Part shown: in pieces, positions 12,164-19,867 of the stretch
How the letters are laid out: each line of letters starts with the position of its first letter
How positions within the stretch are numbered: position 1 is the first letter of the stretch
From: Gammaproteobacteria bacterium
Lineage (GTDB): Bacteria > Pseudomonadota > Gammaproteobacteria > Tenderiales > Tenderiaceae
DNA: 37,699 bases
Assembly: GCA_021731365.1 (NCBI GenBank)
Contig: JAKFXL010000053.1
Location: 1-37,699, forward strand
Direction of reading: 5' to 3'
Notes under the pieces: model-generated
What the model was told of the DNA's origin: nothing
What the model saw: the letters and a program-made list of their open reading frames with translations, nothing else
Database searches by the model: none
Made by a program: the position numbers and the translations under genes

Positions 12164-13813
12164 CTAACGGAACCGCTGCAACAGATTTGGATAGGCGGTC
12201 AATGGCGTCAGCACCAGCGGCCCCGTCCCCTCCATATTTTTAACCAGTATTGGTGTTGGCTGATAGAAAGGGTTTTCTACCGTCCCGCCCTGGCCTGTGT
12301 TGCCTCTGAAACCGGTCCCCCATACCAACACCCCGCCGTCAGACTTAAGCGCAAGGCTATGGTTATAACCTGCCGCAATCGATACCACGCCCTCAAGCTG
12401 ACCAAGCGCCGCTTCACCAACCACCTGGGTCGGTAGATCCCGGCTACCCGTACCTTGAGCAACATTGGGACCACGCCCCAGCTGACCGTCATTATTCAAA
12501 CCCCAACTCAATACCTTTCCAGAGGAGGTCATCGCCAACGCATGTCTGCCACCCGCCGCCACCATGGTGATGTCAGACAGTGGTGCGCCCCCCTCACTCT
12601 TCACCTGAACAGCATAAGGTATCATTTGAGACAATTTAGACCCCTGCCCCAACTGACCACTCAGATTATCTCCCCAAGCATATACCTCACCATTTCGAGT
12701 CAACGCCATGCCAAAGTTATAACCCGCTGAAATAGCAACAATATTGGTAAGATCACGACCATCCACAAGTTTAACCGTAGTGGCTAACGCAATGGGCGGT
12801 GTGACAGCCCCTGTACCCGTGCGGCCCTCAGAGTTGTACCCCCAGGCCCATACACGTCCATCCGCCGCTAGTGCCAATGAGTAGTTCCAACCGGCACTGA
12901 TACCAACAATACCTGTCAAAAGTGCCCCATCAGCACGCATCACAGGCCCTGGATAACGCGCCGACGCCCCTGTGGCCTGGCCACTGTAATATCCCCAACT
13001 CAATACCGAGCCATCATCCAGCAAGGCCAAGGCATTATTATCGCCAATGGCCGTTTGAACCACCCGCTCAAGATCTGCTGAATTGGCTGAGTTACGCACC
13101 CGCACCGGCAATAACGAAAATTGGGGGTTTTGAGCCGTTAGCTCCCAAGCGCTATTATCCCCCCAGCCCCAGACATTGCCCTCTTCAGAAAGCGCCAGCA
13201 CAGCGCTATCACCTGCCGAGGCCATATATATAGTGTCCAATGATGGTGCGCCGCTGGCGTTCATCACCGCAATCGGCAGCGTTGAAAAGGTCAACTGAGT
13301 CCCCGATTTATTCTGTCCCAATACCCCTGACGGGTTAGCCCCCCAAGTCAGCCCATTGCCTGACGGAGTCACCACCAGATTGTAATCGCCAGACCCCGAG
13401 CTGGAGGTCACACCATGGGTCCCCGCCCAATGACGTTGTGGCGTCACCTGCACCGTCACGGTGGCGCTGATAGTACCCGAGGTCACGGTGATCTCCTGTG
13501 AGCCAAGCTGCAAACCAACCGCCCCTGAACAATCACTATCCACCATCAGTGCCGCTGGTTTAGCCGCCTGGCAGCTGATGTTACTCAGTATTTCCCCGTT
13601 GGCATTACGCAATATCATCACTAACGATGTATCAAACTGCCACGGCAACTTTGCACTGGCGGGCACAATCAAGGTGGCTCCTCCCCCCGTCCCAACATTC
13701 ATATTGCTGTCAACAGGTGCTGCCGGCTCCCCCACACCACCGCCACATGCGGTTAAAACAGTGACCAATAGAACGACCGAAACGCAATTCAGTTTCCGTG
13801 AAATCTGAAACAT
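12164..13813 (-). CDS. RCC1-repeat beta-propeller lipoprotein
   Basis: From the chosen ATG at 13813 (GGGGTA 14 bases upstream; ATG 13831 is an alternative) the protein has 549 residues. The signal sequence ends in a lipobox (TVLTAC), followed by Gly-rich CGGGVG. A small Ig-like domain (about 45-140: SAKLPWQFDTSLVMILRN onward) precedes at least six RCC1 blade repeats of the pattern WGxNxxGxLGxG... and ...SxGxxxSLALxxDGxVxxWG. It is surface- or periplasm-exposed by its signal. Bacterial RCC1 proteins have no single known role; protein binding is the usual guess. There are no operon partners: 14 bases from merR on one side and 178 from the DUF2802 gene on the other. Confidence 0.8.
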   Translation of the reverse strand: MFQISRKLNCVSVVLLVTVLTACGGGVGEPAAPVDSNMNVGTGGGATLIVPASAKLPWQFDTSLVMILRNANGEILSNISCQAAKPAALMVDSDCSGAVGLQLGSQEITVTSGTISATVTVQVTPQRHWAGTHGVTSSSGSGDYNLVVTPSGNGLTWGANPSGVLGQNKSGTQLTFSTLPIAVMNASGAPSLDTIYMASAGDSAVLALSEEGNVWGWGDNSAWELTAQNPQFSLLPVRVRNSANSADLERVVQTAIGDNNALALLDDGSVLSWGYYSGQATGASARYPGPVMRADGALLTGIVGISAGWNYSLALAADGRVWAWGYNSEGRTGTGAVTPPIALATTVKLVDGRDLTNIVAISAGYNFGMALTRNGEVYAWGDNLSGQLGQGSKLSQMIPYAVQVKSEGGAPLSDITMVAAGGRHALAMTSSGKVLSWGLNNDGQLGRGPNVAQGTGSRDLPTQVVGEAALGQLEGVVSIAAGYNHSLALKSDGGVLVWGTGFRGNTGQGGTVENPFYQPTPILVKNMEGTGPLVLTPLTAYPNLLQRFR

Positions 13814-13991
13814 AGTAGTGTAATACCCCATTTTGATAATGGCAGGACTGATATCCAGCAGATGGCTAAAAACAGTACTAACATAAAAGCCATTGCAATT
13901 TATGTCTACCATAATGGTGGGCCGATTATAACGGGGGGAGGTGAATTTAATGCCGCCCGGGGCGGTCAATCGTAAAAACGCTCAGCGCTGA

Positions 13992-14378
13992 TCACTCCGG
14001 CAGTCGTGGTCCATGCAGCCGCACCAGCAGTTCTGCCTCCTCATGCAACAGGCCACACTGCTCTACCAACTGGCGGGCACTGGCCCCCTGGTGCACCAGG
14101 TCAATCGCAAGATGGTAATTTTGAGCCACAGGATCATGAGTCTCCTGTTTCTCCTGCCGGTCTGTCAGGCCATGAATCTGATTTTCAAGGCGGACCAGAT
14201 GGGAGCCAACACCCGCTGCCCCCGCATAAAGGGCCGCCAGCTCTTGCTGATGACGCTGTAACTGCCGACCATTTTCCACAATGGCATCACGCAATTGCCG
14301 GTGCTTTCTGCAAAACATCAGCACCACCATCGTCAGCAACACCACAAAAATCAATGTAAGCAACGCCAGATCTATCAT
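13992..14378 (-). CDS. DUF2802 membrane protein of the chemotaxis cluster
   Basis: This 128-residue protein has one N-terminal membrane helix (about 3-22), a basic stop-transfer stretch (CRKHRQLRD), a central coiled coil with many Gln, Glu and Leu (about 28-75), and a C-terminal conserved part (AIDLVHQGASARQLVEQCGLLHEEAELL) resembling a small helix-turn-helix. DUF2802 genes sit at the end of the cheW group in Pseudomonas-type clusters, as here. The function is not known; a link to polar chemotaxis arrays is guilt by association. Confidence 0.82.
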   Translation of the reverse strand: MIDLALLTLIFVVLLTMVVLMFCRKHRQLRDAIVENGRQLQRHQQELAALYAGAAGVGSHLVRLENQIHGLTDRQEKQETHDPVAQNYHLAIDLVHQGASARQLVEQCGLLHEEAELLVRLHGPRLPE

Positions 14379-14399
14379 GTATTCCTTACAGGTTCACCC

Positions 14400-14573
14400 T
14401 TATGCATACTCATCGATACGAGGTAACCCGTCGTCACCTCTATTGTTATCGTCTATATCATCATCTTTTTTCTGCCGTGGACGCCGCTCTGCCCCTTTAT
14501 CATCGGGGTCTATCTTGCGTATCGGCCTCTGCGGCCAGACAGGTGTTAATGGATTGGTATCAATCGCTGCCAT
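14400..14573 (-). CDS. Small hydrophilic protein between cheW and the DUF2802 gene
   Basis: This 57-residue protein starts at ATG 14571-14573 with GGAG 9 bases upstream. The longer frame to 14651 would overlap cheW and has no ribosome site. The N-terminal part (MAAIDTNPLTPVWPQRPIRKI) is Pro-rich. The rest is highly charged (basic RRPRQKK, then an acidic Asp/Asn run) and probably disordered. It lies 53 bases after cheW and 21 bases before DUF2802, in step with the operon. No family is recognised. Confidence 0.6.
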   Translation of the reverse strand: MAAIDTNPLTPVWPQRPIRKIDPDDKGAERRPRQKKDDDIDDNNRGDDGLPRIDEYA

Positions 14574-14626
14574 AATAGGAATCTCCGTCCCTGCGCCGGA
14601 CAACCTGCACCGCCGCATCTCAAATA

Positions 14627-15103
14627 TTAAAGATTGGAAAACTCCTTCCATTCATCATCAGTAAGCAAACGGTTAAGATCAACAAGAATCAACAGCCCTT
14701 CCTTCCGGTTTGCTACCCCCTGAATATAACGCGAACTCTCCTCATTGCCCACATTTGGGGCCATCTCAATATCAGAGTTACTTAAATAGACAACCTCTGC
14801 AACACTATCCACCAGAATCCCCACCACCTGATCTTCGGCTTCGATAATCACAATACGGGTAGAGTCATCCGCCTCCGCTGGCATTAAGCCAAAACGCTTG
14901 CGTGTATCCATGACTGTCACCACATTGCCACGCAGGTTAATAATACCAAGCACGTAATCTGGCGCGCCTGGAACAGGGGCAATATCAGTCATCCGCAGCA
15001 CCTCTTGTACCTGCATGACATTCACCCCATAGGTCTCTTCGCCTAAACGAAAAGTGACCCATTGAGTTATCTGATCACTCTCAGCTGCTGCACTCTGATT
15101 CAT
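14627..15103 (-). CDS. cheW: Chemotaxis coupling protein CheW
   Basis: This 158-residue single CheW domain (SH3-like) links chemoreceptors to CheA. Family segments are present: QWVTFRLGEETYGVNVMQVQEV at 14-35, PVPGAPDYVLGIINLRGNVV at 43-62 with the receptor-binding NLRG, and a late GLLILVDLNRLLT. GAGGGCTGG precedes the ATG. Unlike the ParC/ParP genes upstream it is separated by an 89-base gap, in which I see no clear promoter. Confidence 0.95.
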   Translation of the reverse strand: MNQSAAAESDQITQWVTFRLGEETYGVNVMQVQEVLRMTDIAPVPGAPDYVLGIINLRGNVVTVMDTRKRFGLMPAEADDSTRIVIIEAEDQVVGILVDSVAEVVYLSNSDIEMAPNVGNEESSRYIQGVANRKEGLLILVDLNRLLTDDEWKEFSNL

Positions 15104-15192
15104 TTCCAGCCCTCACGGCTCATCTTTTGCCCCAGTTTGGAGATTATTTTTGGAATTTTTCCATCATACAAAACGCAGGACATCCTACTGGA

Positions 15193-15864
15193 TCAATCTC
15201 CATCAGATATGTCGTCCTGAGGCACCCCTTCCTTTAGCATTGCAACAAAACGATCCACATCAAGCAGTGCGCACATCTGCTCTATAATGGTCCCCGCCAA
15301 CCATGGCCTGCTAGATTTGTCATGACGCCAGCGCACCTGTTTTTGAGTCAACTTAAGAATTCCACCCAGCTCATCACAGGCAAAACCAAACTTCCCATCA
15401 TTAACTAATATGATGTGTTTCAACTGGCGCTCCCCCCCCACCAAGTGACTGCGCGCTTGATGGTTTTCAGGAATAACAAATTTGGCTATATCCACTATTT
15501 TTATCTGATAACCACGACTTGCCAACAGCCCCAAAAACCAGTCGGCATACCCCGGCACAGCCGTTAATCTTCCAGGCCACGGCACAATTCCGTTCAAACA
15601 GGCCAACGGCACTGACAGCATTAATCCACCCGCCACTTTGAAGTGTAGACTTTCAAACTCGCCGTTACTCCACTCCGGCAACACTACGGAGGGTGGTGTT
15701 GCATCGAATTCAACAGGCGCTGTGGTGGTCTGTAAGGTCGAGTCAGGTAAAACCTTACTCTCTATCTGCAAGCTATCCTCAGACAACAGGGCATCAAGAT
15801 AAGCCTTGAGGGCCAGCTCCTGCTCAATCAGCTGACTCACTACCTTTTTGTCAACAATACTCAT
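15193..15864 (-). CDS. parP: CheW-domain protein, ParP-like array-localisation factor
   Basis: This 223-residue protein has an N-terminal helix (about 1-25) and a short linker, then a divergent CheW-like domain from about residue 65 (LHFKVAGGLMLSVPLACLNGIVPWPGRLTAVPGYADWFLGLLASRG). In polar gammaproteobacteria the gene between the ParA-like parC and cheW encodes ParP, which joins CheA to ParC and keeps arrays at the pole; position and domain agree. Its N-terminal part is shorter than that of Vibrio ParP. It overlaps parC by 4 bases (ATGA), so the two are probably made in fixed ratio. Confidence 0.75.
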   Translation of the reverse strand: MSIVDKKVVSQLIEQELALKAYLDALLSEDSLQIESKVLPDSTLQTTTAPVEFDATPPSVVLPEWSNGEFESLHFKVAGGLMLSVPLACLNGIVPWPGRLTAVPGYADWFLGLLASRGYQIKIVDIAKFVIPENHQARSHLVGGERQLKHIILVNDGKFGFACDELGGILKLTQKQVRWRHDKSSRPWLAGTIIEQMCALLDVDRFVAMLKEGVPQDDISDGD

Positions 15865-16646
15865 AGCGCCACTGACCGGCGCTCACCGTCCACACCACTT
15901 AATAAAACATCCAGTAACTGATTATAAGCAACTGCACCACGCGCCTGAGGAAGCATTATGGAGAGTGGCACCCCTTCACGGCTTGCCTCACGAAACTTGG
16001 TGTCAATCGGAACCACCGAAGACCATACATCACTCTGATGTTCACTTTGCAACTGCTGCAACGCTTCGGTAGAGGCCCGTGTGCGCCGATCAAACATAGT
16101 GGGCACGATGGTGAACGGTAATTTAATATTACGTGAGCGTGTAATCATGCTGAGCGTTCTGAGCATCCGTTCCAGCCCTTTAAGTGCCAGAAACTCCGTT
16201 TGTACCGGAATAAGCAGATGGTCACAGGCAGCCAGTGCATTCACCATTAATACGCCCAACACTGGCGGGCAATCAATTAATGCATAATCGTAACGACCAC
16301 TCAGCTGTTTTAACGCTTTATGCAATACCAATCCCATACCACTTTGGGTACCCAGTTGCCGGTCAAGTGTTGCCAATGCCATTGATGCTGGCAATATCTG
16401 CAGATTATCAAAACGGGTCGGACTGATTAATATAGATGGATCACTCTCACGATGTTGGAACAGTGTATAAACACCACGCTCCACTGCATCTGCCGAATAC
16501 CCAAAATAGGAGGTTAATGAACCGTGTGGATCGATATCCACCAGCAACGTTTTATAACCACGCGCTGCAAGCAGCCCGCCCAACGTCACCGCAGTGGTAG
16601 TTTTACCTACACCGCCTTTCTGATTTGCCACAGCCCATACTTTCAT
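15861..16646 (-). CDS. parC: ParA-family ATPase ParC (polar chemotaxis positioning)
   Basis: This 261-residue Soj/ParA-type ATPase has a deviant Walker A KGGVGKTT at 10-17, the Walker A' motif VDIDPHGSLTSYFG near 36-49 and the Walker B-like YALIDCPPVLG near 120. There is no DNA-binding N-terminal extension. The location between motD and the CheW-like gene is that of Vibrio parC and its Pseudomonas counterpart, which recruit chemotaxis arrays to the flagellated pole. It overlaps motD and the next gene by 4 bases each. Chromosome partition is unlikely, because no parB is adjacent. Confidence 0.85.
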   Translation of the reverse strand: MKVWAVANQKGGVGKTTTAVTLGGLLAARGYKTLLVDIDPHGSLTSYFGYSADAVERGVYTLFQHRESDPSILISPTRFDNLQILPASMALATLDRQLGTQSGMGLVLHKALKQLSGRYDYALIDCPPVLGVLMVNALAACDHLLIPVQTEFLALKGLERMLRTLSMITRSRNIKLPFTIVPTMFDRRTRASTEALQQLQSEHQSDVWSSVVPIDTKFREASREGVPLSIMLPQARGAVAYNQLLDVLLSGVDGERRSVAL

Positions 16647-17701
16647 TGTCCACCCCGGGGCGGTGAATTTGGTGAACCACTACGTGGTTGTGAAATATCT
16701 TCCAGCAGATTTCCCATCACCTCTCTGGAACCAGCAGCAGCTGTACCACTCTGTTGCTGAATCGGTCTCGCTTCAACCACACCATTCATCTCAGCTGCAC
16801 TGCGGCCTCTCAACAGAGGGGTCTTGGCATCAAGATTGACATTACTTACCGGTTTCACTGTCGTCTTTAATGTTGGCAACACCCCTCGATCAATTGGCCG
16901 TTCAGCTGTCTGAGCAAGAATCATCACCACCACACGACGATTTGCATTTCTCCCGGCCGCTGTTGTATTGGCCGCAATCGGGCGATACTCACCGTACCCT
17001 GTCGCCGACATACGAAAAGGGTCAACCTTCTCATCACTAAAAAGATGCACTACACTGGCAGCGCGCCCAGCGGACAACTCCCAGTTGGAGGCATACATAG
17101 GCGTATCGATAGGAATATCATCTGTATACCCTTCAACCCGAAGCGCATTGGGAAAATCCTTCACAACCTTGGCAATCTCAGTTAAAACAGGCACCGCCTG
17201 CGGCTGCAAAAGGGCACTGCCACTATTAAAGAGGATGGAGCTATTGATCTCAACATCAATGCCATCACCATTTTTATTGACCTTAATCAGATCTTTTTCA
17301 ATCATATTGTTGAGCGCCAAAGAGAGCTGATCCGCAATATTATCCAGATTCTTTTGGTCCGGAGAGTCAGCAGCAGGTGGCTGTGGCTCAGCTGGCTCGC
17401 TCTTCTTTTGGATGATAGGCGGGCGATCTTGATTATTGAGACTCATTGGTGAAGGAAAGCCGATAATAATCTCCGCTGGGGCTTGCACCGGATCAGGCAT
17501 CTTAATCGGATCAAGATCTTTTTGTGGATTGTTAAATGCAGAGACTAGTGAGTCTGAAAGAACTCGATACTTTCCCTCGTTAACCGATGACAGCGCATAC
17601 ATAACAACAAAAAAAGCGAACAACAGCGTAATGAAGTCGGCATAAGAGACCAGCCAGCGTTCGTGATTTTCGTGCTCCTCATGTCTCTTCTTACGTGCCA
17701 T
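16643..17701 (-). CDS. motD: Flagellar stator subunit MotD (MotB homologue)
   Basis: This 352-residue protein has a short basic cytoplasmic tail and one membrane helix (about 17-40) with YADF holding the proton-channel aspartate. A plug-like region follows. The periplasmic OmpA-like peptidoglycan domain runs from about 155 to 265 (FNSGSALLQPQ, VEGYTDD, NWELSAGRA, GYGEYRPIA, NRRVVV), and the last 90 residues are a Pro/Arg-rich tail. With MotC it forms a stator that anchors to the wall. MotC/MotD are the second stator pair in Pseudomonas and sit in this place there. Confidence 0.93.
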   Translation of the reverse strand: MARKKRHEEHENHERWLVSYADFITLLFAFFVVMYALSSVNEGKYRVLSDSLVSAFNNPQKDLDPIKMPDPVQAPAEIIIGFPSPMSLNNQDRPPIIQKKSEPAEPQPPAADSPDQKNLDNIADQLSLALNNMIEKDLIKVNKNGDGIDVEINSSILFNSGSALLQPQAVPVLTEIAKVVKDFPNALRVEGYTDDIPIDTPMYASNWELSAGRAASVVHLFSDEKVDPFRMSATGYGEYRPIAANTTAAGRNANRRVVVMILAQTAERPIDRGVLPTLKTTVKPVSNVNLDAKTPLLRGRSAAEMNGVVEARPIQQQSGTAAAGSREVMGNLLEDISQPRSGSPNSPPRGGQ

Positions 17702-17823
17702 AAATCTTAAATCGCCCTCTCCTGTAGGAGTGTCAAATTAATACCTTCCGTAGTGAGAAGGCAATATTCATGCCCATAGCGGAAAGTATAAGACTACAGA
17801 AAACACTGTTTTTATGACACCAA

Positions 17824-18564
17824 CTAGGGGAGATACCCCTCAAGTTTCGTTTCAATATTGCGAGGATTTTCACCCTCAGCAATAGAGATAATGCCCTCTA
17901 TCACCATTTCGCGAAATTGGGTCTGATTATGAACAATCGCTTTTAATTTATTGCCCATCGGAAGGAAGATTAAATTGGCTAGACCGACGCCGTAAATCGT
18001 CGCCACAAAAGCCACAGCAATGCCAGCCCCCAACTTACTAGGATCAGCCAAATTATTCATCACATGGATAAGCCCCATGACCGCGCCAATAATGCCAATT
18101 GTGGGCGAGTACCCACCCAACCCATCAAATACCTTGGCTGCCTGGGTATCAAAGTGCTCTTTTACACCCAGCTCTACCTCCAGAATATTACGTATCACAT
18201 CCGGTTCACTGCCATCAACAAGCAACTGCAATCCCTTTTTGGCAAAACTATCTTTTTCTGCCTCTACCAGAACCTCCAATCCCAGCAAACCCTCCTTGCG
18301 CGCAATATTGCTCCAGTTAATAATTTTCTCAACCGACGTTTTATGATCAAGCTTAGGTGGCATTAACACCCAAAGTGACATCGTTAAACTCCGCATAAAG
18401 ATAGGCACAGGGGTCTGTATCAAAACGGCACCCACCGTCCCACCTATCACGATAAGAAAGGCCGTCAACTGTAGCAGTGAACTGGTGTGGCCGCCTTCAA
18501 GAATATTGCCGCCAATAATAGCGCCAAAACCGATCAGCAATCCTAAGAGGGTTAAAATATCCAT
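17824..18564 (-). CDS. motC: Flagellar stator subunit MotC (MotA homologue)
   Basis: This 246-residue protein has four membrane helices: two near the N-terminus (about 2-22 and 32-52) and two in the second half (about 150-172 and 180-205) with GGYSPTIGIIGAVMGLIHVM and the pore proline motif. The charged cytoplasmic loop lies between. It matches MotA/PomA-family ion-channel subunits. It begins 3 bases after cheB. A 122-base gap to motD contains short inverted repeats but no T run or promoter that I can recognise. Confidence 0.93.
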   Translation of the reverse strand: MDILTLLGLLIGFGAIIGGNILEGGHTSSLLQLTAFLIVIGGTVGAVLIQTPVPIFMRSLTMSLWVLMPPKLDHKTSVEKIINWSNIARKEGLLGLEVLVEAEKDSFAKKGLQLLVDGSEPDVIRNILEVELGVKEHFDTQAAKVFDGLGGYSPTIGIIGAVMGLIHVMNNLADPSKLGAGIAVAFVATIYGVGLANLIFLPMGNKLKAIVHNQTQFREMVIEGIISIAEGENPRNIETKLEGYLP

Positions 18565-18567
18565 GTA

Positions 18568-19611
18568 TTAAACAGCATCCAGCAAATTCGAACCGATTTC
18601 CTTTAACGCAACAACTCTATCGGCCAGACCAGCATCTGCTATAGCACCGGGCATACCATAAATAACACTCGATGCCTCATCTTGAGCCCAAACCGTCGCA
18701 CCACCACGCTTCAACAGTTTTGCACCCTCGCGCCCATCCGCACCCATACCGGTTAAAACCAAGGCCAATACATTAGCGCCCAACAACTTGGCTGCAGAGC
18801 CAAAAGTCACATCAACACTTGGTTTATACGTCTGCGAAATAACACTCTCAACTATGCGAATAGACATCACACTCCCTTTGCCCTGCAATAACATCTGCAT
18901 TCCCCCGGGTGCCAGATAGGCAGTGCCTGGTTTTAACAAATCACCATCCATCGCCTCTTTCACCGTAATCGCACAAAGCATATCCAGTCTTTTTGCAAAG
19001 GTCGGTGTAAATGTACTTGGCATATGCTGAACCAGTAAAATCGGCAATGGAAAATCACTCGGCAGTTTAATTAGAACCTCCTGCAAAGCCACTGGCCCAC
19101 CTGTAGATGCGCCGATCACCACTGCCTTATAGCTCTCCTTACGCTTAACATCATTCCGCTGTAACGGTGATACAACAGTGCCAACAGGAGTCTTTGTCGA
19201 TATTGTTCGTAAACTACGGGCAGCAATTAACCTGACACGTGCGCACAGTTGGCGACCTGCACTTTCTCGATCAATAGCAATATCTTCCATGCGCTTTGAA
19301 AGAAAATCGATTGCCCCTGCCTCCAAAGCATCGAGGGTCGATTTGGCACCTGCTGTAGTGAAGGCAGAGAACATCAAAATTGGTGTGGGATGACTCTGCA
19401 TTATATGCTTCACTGCAGTAATTCCATCCATCACAGGCATCTCAATATCCATAGTGATTAGATCAGGGGAAAGCGCTGCTACCTGAGCAATCGCTTCACG
19501 ACCATTTACAGCAATCCCAACCACTTCAATATGTTTATCGCTATTAAAGATTTCTATCAAACGTCGTCTGAAAAATGCGGAATCATCAACAATCAAAACG
19601 CGGACTGGCAT
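18568..19611 (-). CDS. cheB: Chemotaxis response regulator methylesterase CheB
   Basis: This 347-residue protein has a receiver domain (residues 1-120, acidic DD at 9-10, phosphorylated Asp55 in LITMD) and a C-terminal methylesterase with the catalytic triad Ser169 (GASTGG), His196 (VQHMP) and Asp293 (GMGADG). It removes methyl groups from, and deamidates, chemoreceptors during adaptation. The partner CheR gene is not in the window. A weak ribosome site and a 256-base gap after cheA suggest reduced or separate expression; I found no convincing promoter in the gap. Confidence 0.96.
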   Translation of the reverse strand: MPVRVLIVDDSAFFRRRLIEIFNSDKHIEVVGIAVNGREAIAQVAALSPDLITMDIEMPVMDGITAVKHIMQSHPTPILMFSAFTTAGAKSTLDALEAGAIDFLSKRMEDIAIDRESAGRQLCARVRLIAARSLRTISTKTPVGTVVSPLQRNDVKRKESYKAVVIGASTGGPVALQEVLIKLPSDFPLPILLVQHMPSTFTPTFAKRLDMLCAITVKEAMDGDLLKPGTAYLAPGGMQMLLQGKGSVMSIRIVESVISQTYKPSVDVTFGSAAKLLGANVLALVLTGMGADGREGAKLLKRGGATVWAQDEASSVIYGMPGAIADAGLADRVVALKEIGSNLLDAV

Positions 19612-19867
19612 ATTTTTAATACAGACCTATCGGCAACTGTATAAAAACAGATGGCTTGGTAATAAAAAGGCACACCGAAAAGGGACGTAAGATAACGGAT
19701 GAATCCAAAACACTATTCTGTCCGTTTACACTGGGAAATAAAGCTGTCAAGGCTACTCCATATCCAACCTGATCAATCAAACAAAACTCCCCACTACCAA
19801 CACCAGACAACTATTTATAAACCCAATTAAACGCAATCAAGTTAATGGTCCTTGCCATAGGCAGGAA

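Noticed and set aside
19612-19867. 64-codon minus-strand frame and a GCCGATAG sigma28-like -10 in the cheA-cheB gap
   Set aside because: The frame has no ribosome site or family likeness, and no matching -35 exists 11 bases upstream of the -10-like sequence. The gap stays unexplained.
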